Shown here: piece by piece, positions 10,542-19,211 of the stretch | Position numbering within the stretch: position 1 is the stretch's first letter | Layout of the letters: every line of letters begins with the position of its first letter | Assembly (NCBI GenBank): GCA_017306015.1 | Contig: JAFKJK010000026.1 | Span: 54,685 to 118,684 of the forward strand | Origin: Propionibacteriaceae bacterium | GTDB taxonomy: Bacteria > Actinomycetota > Actinomycetes > Propionibacteriales > Propionibacteriaceae | Reading direction: 5' to 3' | DNA length: 64,000 nt | Program-made: the position numbers and the translations under genes | The notes under the pieces: generated by a model | What the model was told of the DNA's origin: nothing | The model's database searches: none | The model's input: the letters and a program-made list of their open reading frames with translations, nothing else

Positions 10542-10609
10542 GTATCCGGCTCTCCCGTCCGACTACCCGAGCCGTCCGCCCCCGGCGGGCGACGAGGAGC
10601 TGCGCGCCG

Positions 10610-10615
10610 TACCAT
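10610..10615 (+). promoter_or_regulatory. -10 box, leaderless promoter of first LppM-like gene
   Basis: TACCAT ends seven bases before ATG 10623, and there is no Shine-Dalgarno site. The 17-base stretch from this box to the ATG is identical to the one before the paralogue at 11423. Confidence 0.6.
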
Positions 10616-10622
10616 CGACCCC

Positions 10623-11399
10623 ATGCGCTCAGGGTGGCAACGGGTGGTCGCGGTGGTCGGCCTGGCGCTGTCCGCGCTGCTGCTGGCCGGCTGCGACGTC
10701 AGCGGGACCATCGACCTGCAGGCGGACGACGCGCTCGCGGTGGACGTGGTCGTCAGCGGGGACGGCTTCGGCCAAGGTTGTCCGGATGCGATCGACTCAC
10801 TGGCCGTGACGACGGAACCCGGCACGGACGGAGCGACGACCTGCCGGATCACCGGAACGCTCCCGATAGCCCAGCTCTCCCAGGTGATGACCGTCAAGGA
10901 TGTCGGCGAGTACACGGTGATCACCGTGACGCTGCAGCCGGACGACCTCGCATTTCCGGACCCGGTCGACCTCACCCTCCGCTTCCCCGGCGAGGTTCTC
11001 GCCTCCTCCGGCGGGCAGGTCGACGGGAACAGGGTCCGGATCTCGCGAACCGCCGATCTGCGGGGACTGGAGATCGTCGCCCTGAACCGTCCCGGGCCGC
11101 CGGACCGGGTGATCTGGGGGCTCATCGGCCTCGGCGTCGGCGCTCTCGGCGTCGGGGCGTTCTGGCTTGCCCGGCGGCGGACCCGGCTGGCCGCCGACTC
11201 GGCGGCCGCCCATCCGGATCCGTCGGCTGCCGACGTGGATCCTCCGCAGGCGGCGGACCCGCCGGCCGCTGCCCTCGCCCCGGAGCTGTTCGCGCCGGGC
11301 TCGCCCGCGCCGGCGCCGCCAGCCGATCCGTCTCCGGACGCAGCCGACACCACGCAGACCGATCACTCGATCTGGGCGCCGCCGGCCGACGGTGAATAG
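10623..11399 (+). CDS. LppM-like lipoprotein, first of a tandem pair
   Basis: 258-aa predicted lipoprotein. The signal peptide ends in the lipobox LLLAGC, so the mature protein starts at Cys near residue 23. An extracytoplasmic domain of about 140 residues resembling the LppM/DUF3153 family follows, then one transmembrane helix (VIWGLIGLGVGALGVGAFWLA) with basic residues after it, and a proline/alanine-rich tail ending DHSIWAPPADGE. The paralogue at 11423 shares the lipobox, the IVALNRPGPPDRVIW segment and the tail motif. LppM affects intracellular trafficking in mycobacteria; the role here is unknown. The location between rpmA and obg, genes usually adjacent, is notable. Confidence 0.75.
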   Translation: MRSGWQRVVAVVGLALSALLLAGCDVSGTIDLQADDALAVDVVVSGDGFGQGCPDAIDSLAVTTEPGTDGATTCRITGTLPIAQLSQVMTVKDVGEYTVITVTLQPDDLAFPDPVDLTLRFPGEVLASSGGQVDGNRVRISRTADLRGLEIVALNRPGPPDRVIWGLIGLGVGALGVGAFWLARRRTRLAADSAAAHPDPSAADVDPPQAADPPAAALAPELFAPGSPAPAPPADPSPDAADTTQTDHSIWAPPADGE

Positions 11400-11409
11400 C
11401 CGCGGGCCG

Positions 11410-11415
11410 TACCAT
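11410..11415 (+). promoter_or_regulatory. -10 box, leaderless promoter of second LppM-like gene
   Basis: TACCAT lies seven bases before ATG 11423, identical in sequence and spacing to the box at 10610. The promoter was therefore duplicated with the gene, or was conserved by selection. Confidence 0.6.
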
Positions 11416-11422
11416 CGACCCC

Positions 11423-12217
11423 ATGCACTTCCGGTGGCGGCGCGCGACTGCGGTCGTCGGTCTGGCACTGTCCGGGCTGCTGCTGGCCGGCTGCGACGCC
11501 ACCGGAACCGTCACCGTGCAGACCGACGACACGATCCTGGTCGACCTGGTTGTCAACGCGAACGACGTCGGGATCGAGGTGAGCGAGGACGGAACCCTCG
11601 CGTGCCCCGGGCAGATCGATGCGCTGGCGGTAGAGCCCCAGACCACCCCGAACGGAACCCTCGCCTGCCGGATCACCGGCACGATCCGCCCCTCGGAACT
11701 CGGGCAGACGGCGTCGCTGACGACCGTCGGCGACTACCGGGTGCTGCAGGTGCAGCGGCAGTCCGCCGAAACCAGCCCGGGCGGCCGGACCGACCTCACC
11801 ATCCGCTTCCCAGGCGACGTCCTGCAGGCCAGTGCCGGCCAGGTCGAGGGCAACAACGTCCGGATCACCAACATCGCCGACTTCACCGGACTGACGGTGA
11901 TCGCCCTGAACCGTCCCGGCCCTGCCGACCGGGTCATCTGGGCCGCCGCCGGCGTGTTCGGGACCCTGCTCGTCGTGGGGACGCTCTGGCTGGTGCGGCA
12001 CCGGCGGCAGCAAACCCCACCGCCCGCGCCGCCGGAGGAGACCTCGCTCGACTGGCTGGCACCGCGGGCGGGCGATCCGACGAACGCCGCCCCGGAGGTT
12101 TCCGAGCCGATCGTGCCGGAGCCTCCACTCGCGCCGACGACCACGGACCCGGCGGACCACGACCATTCCATCTGGGCGCCGCCAGGAGACGGGGAAGACG
12201 CGGGCCCGGGCCGGTAG
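11423..12217 (+). CDS. LppM-like lipoprotein, second of a tandem pair
   Basis: 264-aa paralogue of the preceding gene with the same plan: lipobox LLLAGC, a beta-rich outer domain (residues about 23-165), a transmembrane helix (VIWAAAGVFGTLLVVGTLW), then a disordered cytoplasmic tail ending in HSIWAPPGDGED. Having both a lipid-anchored N-terminus and a membrane helix is unusual for a lipoprotein and is shared by both copies. The conserved extreme C-terminal motif inside otherwise variable, proline-rich tails suggests a binding site for a cytoplasmic partner. Function not known. Confidence 0.75.
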   Translation: MHFRWRRATAVVGLALSGLLLAGCDATGTVTVQTDDTILVDLVVNANDVGIEVSEDGTLACPGQIDALAVEPQTTPNGTLACRITGTIRPSELGQTASLTTVGDYRVLQVQRQSAETSPGGRTDLTIRFPGDVLQASAGQVEGNNVRITNIADFTGLTVIALNRPGPADRVIWAAAGVFGTLLVVGTLWLVRHRRQQTPPPAPPEETSLDWLAPRAGDPTNAAPEVSEPIVPEPPLAPTTTDPADHDHSIWAPPGDGEDAGPGR

Positions 12218-12273
12218 ACTGACCCGGCAGGAACGGCCACCACTACGTGCGCCGTCCGACCAGAAAGTTCTCC

Positions 12274-13776
12274 GTGGCCATTCCCTCTTTCGTCGATGAG
12301 ACGGTGCTGACCGTTGCCGCCGGCAACGGCGGTCACGGCTGCGCGTCCGTCCGCCGGGAGAAGTTCAAGCCCCTCGGCGGCCCGGACGGCGGCAACGGCG
12401 GCAACGGCGGCTCGGTGGTCCTCCGGGTCGATCCCGGCCTGACGACACTGGTCGAGTACCACCGCCAGTCGATCCGCCGGGCGGCCAACGGCCAGCCCGG
12501 ACGCGGCGACTTCGCCAACGGCGGCAACGGCGAGGACGTCGTCCTGGCCGTCCCCGACGGCACCATCGTCTCCGACGCCGACACCGGCGAGGAGCTCGCC
12601 GACCTGGTCGGCCCGGACGCGGAGGTCGTGATCGCGGCCGGCGGACGCGGCGGCCTCGGCAACGCGGCGCTGGCCTCGGCCGCCCGCAAGGCACCCGGCT
12701 TCGCCCTGCTCGGAGAAGAGGGGGAGAGCCGCAGGATCAAGCTCGAGCTGAAAGTGGTCGCCGACATCGGGCTGGTCGGCTTCCCGAGCGCCGGCAAGTC
12801 GTCCCTGATCGCCGCCATCTCCCGGGCCCGGCCCAAGATCGCCGACTACCCGTTCACGACCCTGGTGCCGAACCTCGGGGTCGTCGTGGCCGGCGCCACC
12901 ACCTTCACCGTCGCCGACGTGCCCGGACTGATCGAGGGCGCGAGCGAGGGCCGCGGGCTGGGCCACGACTTCCTGCGGCACATCGAGCGCTGCCAGGCCA
13001 TCGTCCACGTCATCGACTGCGCCACCTACGAGCCGGGCCGCGACCCGCTGAGCGACCTCGACGTGATCGAAGCCGAGCTCGCCGCGCACGGCGGCCTGGA
13101 GGATCGGCCTCGGATGGTGGTGCTGAACAAGGTCGACATCCCCGACGCCGCCGACCTCGCCGACCTCGTCCGTCCCGACGTGGAGGCCCGCGGGCTGCCG
13201 GTGTTCGCCGTGTCCACCAAGACCGGCACCGGCCTGCAGGCGCTCACGTTCGCGATGGCCGAACTCGTGGCGCGCCGCCGGGCTGAAGCACCGGCCCCGG
13301 CGGCCAAGCGGATCATCATCCGGCCGGCCCCGGTCGCCGGCGGCCCGGAGTTCCACATCGCCAGGCAGGGGGACGGCGAGGGCGGCTTCGTCTGGCGCGT
13401 GCGCGGTGACAAGCCCGAACGCTGGGTCAAACAGACCGACTTCGGCAACGCCGAGGCCGTCGGCTACCTCGCCGATCGCTTCGCCCGGCTCGGCATCGAG
13501 GACGAACTGCTCGCCCTCGGAGCGGTCGCAGGGGACGCCGTCGCGATCGGCGGCGGCGACGACCCGGTGGTGTTCGACTTCGCCCCGCAGGTGGAGATCG
13601 GCGCCGAGATCCTCGCCCGCCGCGGCGAGGACCAGCGGCTGGTCACCGAGCGTCCCGCCGCGAAGCGCCGCCGGGCGATGGACGCCGAGTACCACGCGGC
13701 CAAGGCCGCCGAGCGGGAGGCCGAGCAGCAGACCCGGTACGCGACGGAAGGGCTCGAGAGCGACGACGATGAGTGA
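12274..13776 (+). CDS. obg: GTPase Obg
   Basis: Ribosome-assembly and stress GTPase, 500 aa from GTG 12274. The glycine-rich Obg fold spans residues 1-160. The GTPase domain has G1 GFPSAGKSS, G3 DVPGLIEGA, G4 NKVD and G5 STKTG. A C-terminal OCT domain (FVWRVRGDKPERWVKQTDF...) is present as in other actinobacteria. GTG 12274 begins AIPSFVDETVLTVAAGNGG, the conserved N-terminus; GTG 12247 would add nine unconserved residues. A TAGACT box at 12215-12220 may be the promoter. The stop overlaps the proB start by eight bases. Confidence 0.96.
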   Translation: MAIPSFVDETVLTVAAGNGGHGCASVRREKFKPLGGPDGGNGGNGGSVVLRVDPGLTTLVEYHRQSIRRAANGQPGRGDFANGGNGEDVVLAVPDGTIVSDADTGEELADLVGPDAEVVIAAGGRGGLGNAALASAARKAPGFALLGEEGESRRIKLELKVVADIGLVGFPSAGKSSLIAAISRARPKIADYPFTTLVPNLGVVVAGATTFTVADVPGLIEGASEGRGLGHDFLRHIERCQAIVHVIDCATYEPGRDPLSDLDVIEAELAAHGGLEDRPRMVVLNKVDIPDAADLADLVRPDVEARGLPVFAVSTKTGTGLQALTFAMAELVARRRAEAPAPAAKRIIIRPAPVAGGPEFHIARQGDGEGGFVWRVRGDKPERWVKQTDFGNAEAVGYLADRFARLGIEDELLALGAVAGDAVAIGGGDDPVVFDFAPQVEIGAEILARRGEDQRLVTERPAAKRRRAMDAEYHAAKAAEREAEQQTRYATEGLESDDDE

Positions 13777-14908
13777 GCTCCGCGAGCAGATCACCGGGGC
13801 CGCTCGGGTGCTGGTCAAGGTCGGCTCCTCCTCGCTGACCGACGCCAGGGGGGTGCTGGACCCGGGCAAGATCGAGCGCCTGGTGGACGCGCTCGCCGCC
13901 GTCCGCGCCCGTGGCCAGGACGTGGTCCTGGTCTCCTCCGGCGCGATGGCCAGCGGCCTCGGCCCGCTCGGGCTGAAGCGCCGTCCCCGCGACCTGGCCA
14001 GCAAGCAGGCCGCGGCCTCGGTCGGCCAGAGCCTGCTGGTCGGCCGCTACGGCGCCCTGTTCGGACGCCACGGGCTGACCGTCGGCCAGGTGCTGCTCAC
14101 CGCCGACGACGTGGCCCGGCAGGACCACTACCGCAACGCGCTGCGCACCTTCACCAAGCTGCTGGAGCTCGGCGTCGTGCCGATCGTGAACGAGAACGAC
14201 ACCGTCGCCACCCACGAGTTCCGCTTCGGCGACAACGACCGGCTGGCCGCCCTCGTCGCCCACCTGGTCGGGGCGGACGCGCTCGTCCTGCTCAGCGACG
14301 TGGACGCCCTGTACACCGCCCATCCGTCGCATCCGGACGCCCGGCCGATCGCCGTCGTGGACGACATCGACGACCTGGAGGTGGACACCGAGAAGAGCGG
14401 TGCCGAGATCGGGACCGGCGGCATGGAGACCAAGCTGCAGGCCGCCCGGATCGCGACCGCGTCCGGCATCCCGGTCGTCCTGGGGTCCGCGGAGCAGGCA
14501 GCCGCACTCCTGGCCGGCGAGCCGGTCGGCACCCTGTTCCTGCCCACCGGGAAGCGCCGCGCCCGCAAGCTGATGTGGCTGGCGTACGCGTCGGTGACCA
14601 AGGGCGAGCTGGTGCTGGACGCCGGCGCGGTCCACGCGGTGACCGAACGCAAGGCGTCGCTGCTGCCCGCCGGCATCGTCGAGGTGCGCGGCCAGTTCGC
14701 GGCCGGTGACCCGGTGCGCCTGGTCAGCGAGAGCGGCAGCGTGGTCGCCCGCGGGCTGGTGAACTACGACTCCGACGAACTGCCCGCCATGATCGGCCGG
14801 AGCACCCACGAGCTCGCCGAGAACCTCGGCGCCCAGTTCGACCGGGAGGTCGTCCACCGCGACGACCTGATCGTCAAGGCGCGGCGCGAGCGCCGGGCGC
14901 AGCCGTGA
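13769..14908 (+). CDS. proB: Glutamate 5-kinase
   Basis: First step of proline synthesis: phosphorylates the gamma-carboxylate of glutamate. 379 aa, with an amino-acid kinase domain (VLVKVGSSSLTD, VVLVSSGAMASG, IVNENDTVATHEFRFGDND, GTGGMETKLQAA) and a C-terminal PUA domain (about residues 275-360). ATG 13769 overlaps the end of obg by eight bases, indicating translational coupling. The TGA overlaps the GTG of the next gene in GTGA. The usual partner proA lies downstream, separated by two PQ-loop genes. Confidence 0.96.
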   Translation: MSELREQITGAARVLVKVGSSSLTDARGVLDPGKIERLVDALAAVRARGQDVVLVSSGAMASGLGPLGLKRRPRDLASKQAAASVGQSLLVGRYGALFGRHGLTVGQVLLTADDVARQDHYRNALRTFTKLLELGVVPIVNENDTVATHEFRFGDNDRLAALVAHLVGADALVLLSDVDALYTAHPSHPDARPIAVVDDIDDLEVDTEKSGAEIGTGGMETKLQAARIATASGIPVVLGSAEQAAALLAGEPVGTLFLPTGKRRARKLMWLAYASVTKGELVLDAGAVHAVTERKASLLPAGIVEVRGQFAAGDPVRLVSESGSVVARGLVNYDSDELPAMIGRSTHELAENLGAQFDREVVHRDDLIVKARRERRAQP

Positions 14909-15561
14909 CCCCCGTCGTCCTGCTCGGCTGGCTGGCAGCCGTCGTCGGCGACTCCATCGCCGTGCCCCAGGTCGTCCGGCTGCTCCGGACCAGGGACGTG
15001 TCGGGGCTGTCGCTCTTCGGCTGGCAGACGATCGTCTCGATCAACGTGGCGTGGGCCGTCCACGGCTTCCGGGTGGGACAGGCCAACATGGTCGTCGCCA
15101 ACCTCGTCGGCTTCGGCATGACGGCCCTTGTCCTGGGCCTGATCGCTCGCGAACTCCGGCTGAACCTCGGCCGGCTGCTCCTGCCCGGTGTGCTCGCGGC
15201 CGGGGTGATGATCGTGGTGGACGTCCTGTTCGGCGCCGGCATCTACGGCGCGGTCGCGATCATTCCGGCGGTGATGGCCAACTCCGCGCAGAGCGTCGAA
15301 CTCGTCCGTTCGCCCAGGATCGACGGGGTGTCGCCGATCTTCCTCGGCCTCGCCGTGCTGAACCAGGCCCTGTGGTTCAGCTGGGGGCTGCTGGTGCCCG
15401 AGTACGGCACGATCGTGAGCTCGTCGGTGACCCTGGCGGTGACCGTCTTCAACATGGTCTGGTGGGGGCTGCGCAAGCTCGGCCTGCGCTCCTTCGGAAA
15501 GCCGACCGACACCGAGCTGGTCGCCGCGACCCACGTCGCCGCGGTCGAGGTCGAGCGATGA
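14905..15561 (+). CDS. Full-length SWEET-like (PQ-loop) membrane protein, copy 1
   Basis: 218-aa membrane protein with seven predicted helices in a 3+1+3 pattern. The first PQ-loop is AVPQVVRLLRTRDVSGLSL (residues 19-37). The second half repeats it as NSAQSVELVRSPRIDGVSP (126-144), with matching Asn-Trp segments (NVAW, NQALW). Bacteria usually encode half-size SemiSWEETs with a single three-helix bundle; this resembles a eukaryotic-style full-length transporter. It starts at GTG within the proB stop (GTGA overlap) and its stop overlaps the start of copy 2 in ATGA, so all four genes appear coupled. The substrate is unknown, and the proline-operon position is the only hint. Confidence 0.75.
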   Translation: MTPVVLLGWLAAVVGDSIAVPQVVRLLRTRDVSGLSLFGWQTIVSINVAWAVHGFRVGQANMVVANLVGFGMTALVLGLIARELRLNLGRLLLPGVLAAGVMIVVDVLFGAGIYGAVAIIPAVMANSAQSVELVRSPRIDGVSPIFLGLAVLNQALWFSWGLLVPEYGTIVSSSVTLAVTVFNMVWWGLRKLGLRSFGKPTDTELVAATHVAAVEVER

Positions 15562-16241
15562 CCGCCGTCGAGATCGTCGGCTGGGCGGCCGCCTTCGTCG
15601 GCACCGTGCTCGGCCTGCCCCAGGTCGTCCGCCTGGCCAGGACCCAGAACGTGGAGGGGCTGTCGCTGCCGTTCTGGCAGCTGATCCTCGCCTTGAACAT
15701 CGCCTGGACCTCGCACGGGATCATCCTGGTCAAGGCGAACCTGATCGTGCCGAACGTGTTCGGGCTGGCGTCCACGCTGGCGATCCTGGTCATGATGGCG
15801 CGCGAGCTGGGCCGTCCGCTGGGACGGGTGTTCCTGCCCGGCGTGCTGATCGCCGCCGCGATGATCGCCGTCGACCTCGTCCTCGGCACGGCCGCGTACG
15901 GCATGGTGGCCATGTGGCCGGCGCTGATCGCCAACGCCGGCCAGACGCTGGAACTGGTCCGTTCCCCGCGGGTGACCGGGGTCTCCCCGGTGTTCCTGAT
16001 CGGCGGCGTCCTGAACCAGGCACTGTGGCTCGGGTGGGGACTCCTGGTGCCCGACGTGGGGACGCAGATCGCCGCCACCTCCACGCTCGCGATCACCGGC
16101 ATCAACCTGCTGTGGTGGGCGCTGCGCAAGCTCGGCCTGCGGTCGTTCGGGGTGCCGACCCGCGACGAGGTCCGGGCCCACCTGCGAGCCCGCCGGGCAG
16201 AACTCCAGGAGCGGCGCGCCGAGGCCCGGGCCCGACGCTGA
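15558..16241 (+). CDS. Full-length SWEET-like (PQ-loop) membrane protein, copy 2
   Basis: 227 aa, clearly paralogous to the preceding protein: GLPQVVRLARTQNVEGLSL near residues 19-37, AGQTLELVRSPRVTGVSPV in the second half, and the shared segment LRKLGLRSFG after the last helix. Seven predicted helices. The cytoplasmic tail is longer and arginine/alanine-rich. Two adjacent full-length copies could form a hetero-oligomer or transport different substrates; neither can be decided here. The end of the gene is 43 bases before proA. Confidence 0.75.
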   Translation: MTAVEIVGWAAAFVGTVLGLPQVVRLARTQNVEGLSLPFWQLILALNIAWTSHGIILVKANLIVPNVFGLASTLAILVMMARELGRPLGRVFLPGVLIAAAMIAVDLVLGTAAYGMVAMWPALIANAGQTLELVRSPRVTGVSPVFLIGGVLNQALWLGWGLLVPDVGTQIAATSTLAITGINLLWWALRKLGLRSFGVPTRDEVRAHLRARRAELQERRAEARARR

Positions 16242-16271
16242 GCCGCCAGCTCAGTCGATCGTGGCCTCAAG

Positions 16272-16277
16272 TACCCT
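16272..16277 (+). promoter_or_regulatory. -10 box, internal leaderless promoter of proA
   Basis: TACCCT ends seven bases before ATG 16285, and no ribosome-binding site is seen. proA may thus be transcribed separately from proB and the SWEET-like genes. Confidence 0.5.
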
Positions 16278-16284
16278 TGCCAGC

Positions 16285-17526
16285 ATGACGTTCGCCGAGC
16301 AGGCCCGAGCCGCAAAGGACGGCAGCCGCGCCCTGGTCACCCTCGATCGCGCCGCCAAGGACGCCGCACTGCACGCCATGGCGGACGCTCTGCTCGCCGC
16401 GGCCGAGTCCGTCCTGGATGCCAATGCGCTCGACGTCGCGGCCGCCCGGGACGCCGGCACGGCGGACGCGATGGTCGACCGGCTCACGCTGAACCCCACC
16501 CGGCTGCACGGGATGGTGGCCGGCCTGCGGGACCTGGCCGCGCTGCCCGACCCGGTCGGTGACGTCGTCCGCGGCTGGACCAACGCCAACGGCGTCCGGG
16601 TGAGGCAGGTGCGAGTGCCGTTCGGCGTGGTCGGGATCATCTACGAGGCCCGGCCCAACGTCACCGCCGACGCGGCCGGCATCTGCCTGAAGTCCGGCAA
16701 CGCGGCGCTGCTGCGGGGTTCGTCGTCGGCGCTGAACTCCAACCTGGCCGTCGTAGAGGCGCTGCAGGACGGGTTGGCGTGGTTGGGGCTGCCGCGCGAG
16801 GCCGTCCAGCTCGTCACCGGTGGACGGGAGACGACCGCAGAGCTGATGGCCGCCCGTGGCCTGGTGGACGTCCTGATCCCGCGCGGCGGGGCGGGCCTGA
16901 TCAACGCCGTGGTCGAGGGTTCGAAGGTGCCGGTGATCGAGACCGGGACCGGCAACTGCCACCTTTTCGTCGACTCCTCCGCGGATCTGGACGCCGCGAT
17001 CGCGATCATGCTGAACGCGAAGACCCAGCGTCCCTCAGTCTGCAACGCGCTGGAGACCCTGCTCGTGCATGCCGACGTCGCGCCCGACTTCCTGCCCAGA
17101 GCGCTGGTGGCGCTCGGTGAGGCCGGCGTCACCGTCCACGGCACCCCCGCCGTGGCGGCGTACTCGCCGGCCGTCGTCCCCGCAGCCGAGGACGAGTTCG
17201 ACGCCGAATACCTGTCGCTGGACCTGGCCTGCGACATCGTCGAGGACCTGGACGCCGCGCTGGCCCACATCCGCCGCTACAGCACCGGGCACTCGGAGAC
17301 GATCGTCACCAACGACCGGCGCTCGGCCGACCGGTTCACCGCAGAGGTGGACGCGGCCGCGGTGCTGGTGAACGCGTCGTCGCGGTTCGTGGACGGTGGC
17401 GAGTTCGGCTTCGGTGCCGAGATCGGCATCTCCACCCAGAAGCTGCACGCGCGCGGACCGATGGGCCTGCAGGAGATGACGTCGACGAAGTACATCGTCG
17501 ACGGCGACGGCCAGACCCGGGCCTGA
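16285..17526 (+). CDS. proA: Glutamate-5-semialdehyde dehydrogenase (gamma-glutamyl phosphate reductase)
   Basis: Second step of proline synthesis: NADPH-dependent reduction of gamma-glutamyl phosphate. 413 aa, aldehyde-dehydrogenase fold, with VPFGVVGIIYEARPNVTADA, the cofactor segment GGAGLINAV, the catalytic cysteine in QRPSVCNALETLL, and the C-terminal FGFGAEIGISTQKLHARGPMGL. ATG 16285 is preferred because of the TACCCT box seven bases upstream; GTG 16261 is an alternative adding eight residues. Convergent with the deacetylase gene, with a small hairpin in the 23-base gap. Confidence 0.96.
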   Translation: MTFAEQARAAKDGSRALVTLDRAAKDAALHAMADALLAAAESVLDANALDVAAARDAGTADAMVDRLTLNPTRLHGMVAGLRDLAALPDPVGDVVRGWTNANGVRVRQVRVPFGVVGIIYEARPNVTADAAGICLKSGNAALLRGSSSALNSNLAVVEALQDGLAWLGLPREAVQLVTGGRETTAELMAARGLVDVLIPRGGAGLINAVVEGSKVPVIETGTGNCHLFVDSSADLDAAIAIMLNAKTQRPSVCNALETLLVHADVAPDFLPRALVALGEAGVTVHGTPAVAAYSPAVVPAAEDEFDAEYLSLDLACDIVEDLDAALAHIRRYSTGHSETIVTNDRRSADRFTAEVDAAAVLVNASSRFVDGGEFGFGAEIGISTQKLHARGPMGLQEMTSTKYIVDGDGQTRA

Positions 17527-17528
17527 TC

Positions 17529-17545
17529 GCCGCCCTCGTGGCGGC
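17529..17545. terminator. Small hairpin between convergent proA and deacetylase
   Basis: GCCGCC (17529-17534) pairs with GGCGGC (17540-17545) around a five-base loop in the gap between two convergent genes. It could serve both strands; the stem is short and there is no T run. Confidence 0.4.
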
Positions 17546-17549
17546 CGGA

Positions 17550-19055
17550 TCAGCCGCGGAAGTACTTCTGGCCAGGCTTCGTCTTGCCCAGGAGCTGGCT
17601 CGCCGTGACGAAGGTGTAGCCCTTCGCCTCCAGCTGGCTGATGATCGCCGGCACCGCCGCGACCGTCGTCGGGTGGATGTCGTGGACCAGGATGATGGAG
17701 CCGCGGCGCGCACCCTTCACCGCTGCGGAAACCGTGGCCGGGGTGCTGCGCGTCTTCCAGTCGAGCGTGTCGACGCTCCACAGCACCATGGCCAGCCCGG
17801 CGCGGCGGGCGGCGGCGTGGACGTCCGCGTTCATGGCGCCGTACGGCGGGCGCAGGTAGCGGGGCGAGAAGCCCGTGGCCTTCTTGATGATCGCGACGGT
17901 TGAGCCGATCTCCCGGTCGATCTGTGCGGGCTTGAGCCGGGTGAGGTCCCGGTGGTCCCAGGTGTGGACGCCGATCTCGTTCCCGGAGGCGGCGACGGCG
18001 GCTGCCACCTTCGGGTAGGTCTCGACCTGCCTGCCGAGCATGAAGAACGTGGCGTTGACCCCGGCCGTCCGAAGGTAGCCGAGGAGCTTCTGGGTGTAGG
18101 GGCCGGGCCCGTCGTCGAAGGTCAGCGCGATGCACTTGGCCTTGCGGCAGTCCACCTTCGTCGCCGGCCGGGAGGTGGGTGGCGTCGCCGGTCCGGTGGC
18201 TGCCGGCGGGGTGGACGCGCTCGGCTGCGTCGGCGTCGCGGCCGGTGCCGGCGGGGCGGACGGCTGGACGGACGCGTCACGGGCCGCCCGTCCGGTCGGC
18301 GTCAGCAGTGCGTCGGTCTGCGGGATGGTGAGTGAGACCCGGCCCTCGGAGCAGGCGGCCACCTGGCACTGGTCGAAGCCGACGAGCAGGTCCCCGGAGA
18401 CGGTGAAGGCCACCAGGGGAGCGGCCCGGAGCGGATCCGTCCCGGCCTCGGCGAGGTCGATGCCCGGCCGGTTCCGCGCGGCCGCGGCGAGTGCCGGACC
18501 GGCGACGCTCTCGTCCAGCAGGTCGCCGGTCGAGATCAGTGCGCCGGAGCGGGGATCGAACCAGAACGAGCGCCACGACCTCGCCCCGGACGCCCCGGCG
18601 AACTCGTAGCCGTCGCTGGCGACGCCGACGACCGAGGGCGAGGCAGCCACCACGTGCCACCCCAGGTTCAGCTCCGGCGGTGCGTCCGGGTGCTCGCGGG
18701 CCGGGTAGTCGTGCTCGAAGTCACGGATCGTGCCGAGGTAGGAGGCGGCGAGAGCCTGGTCGACGAGCGGCAGCCCGAACTGCGGCCAGGCCGCGAACTC
18801 GTGGCGCGCCAGCCCCGAGTGCGACGTGATCGCCGTGATGATGCCGCTCAACAGCTCCGGGTCGAGGACCCGTGGGACGTCGCCGGAGGCGGTGAACTCG
18901 TCCTGGCTGGCACCCGTGGGAGGGGGCGAGGCGGTGCTCGCGCCGGTCGTCGGCGCCGCGGGCGATGCGCTGGCGCCGGGCGTGCCGGCCGGCGGTGTGA
19001 GCGCGCAGGCCTGCAGGCACAACGCGAGGGTCAGGACCACGATTCCTCGCCGCAC
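17550..19055 (-). CDS. Lipoprotein polysaccharide deacetylase (NodB family)
   Basis: 501-aa predicted lipoprotein: signal peptide ending in LQAC, then a Ser/Pro/Thr-rich linker, then a domain of about 200 residues (EFTASGDVPRVL to TIPQTDALLT) resembling RsiV/DUF3298-type extracellular domains, a second Ala/Pro/Thr linker, and a C-terminal NodB deacetylase. NodB motifs are complete: TFDDGPGPYT, HTWDHRDL (metal histidines), RPPYGAMN, and ILVHDIHPTTV with the catalytic His. It should remove N- or O-acetyl groups from a cell-envelope polysaccharide such as peptidoglycan. The start GTG has GGAGGAGG upstream. The substrate is inferred. Confidence 0.88.
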   Translation of the reverse strand: MRRGIVVLTLALCLQACALTPPAGTPGASASPAAPTTGASTASPPPTGASQDEFTASGDVPRVLDPELLSGIITAITSHSGLARHEFAAWPQFGLPLVDQALAASYLGTIRDFEHDYPAREHPDAPPELNLGWHVVAASPSVVGVASDGYEFAGASGARSWRSFWFDPRSGALISTGDLLDESVAGPALAAAARNRPGIDLAEAGTDPLRAAPLVAFTVSGDLLVGFDQCQVAACSEGRVSLTIPQTDALLTPTGRAARDASVQPSAPPAPAATPTQPSASTPPAATGPATPPTSRPATKVDCRKAKCIALTFDDGPGPYTQKLLGYLRTAGVNATFFMLGRQVETYPKVAAAVAASGNEIGVHTWDHRDLTRLKPAQIDREIGSTVAIIKKATGFSPRYLRPPYGAMNADVHAAARRAGLAMVLWSVDTLDWKTRSTPATVSAAVKGARRGSIILVHDIHPTTVAAVPAIISQLEAKGYTFVTASQLLGKTKPGQKYFRG

Positions 19056-19175
19056 GGGACGTCCTCCTCCGTTCGGGTACGTCTTCGACCATAGGCGGAG
19101 GGTCTGAATCGGTCCTGAAACGGTCTTGGCTGCGGCTCAGCCTTTCCGTCCGATACTCCCGGCGATCCGGATGCC

Positions 19176-19204
19176 CTGACCTCGTCAGCGGGCTGCGGTA
19201 GGGT
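19176..19204 (+). promoter_or_regulatory. Promoter of the small membrane peptide-nadD-rsfS operon
   Basis: CTGACC (19176-19181) and TAGGGT (19199-19204) are 17 bases apart. The -10 box ends seven bases before ATG 19212, giving a leaderless transcript. Confidence 0.6.
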
Positions 19205-19211
19205 ACGCGAC

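Noticed and set aside
11734..14004. A very long (756-codon) minus-strand frame opposite obg
   Set aside because: Codon-phase shadow of obg and proB, which are both intact with all motifs.
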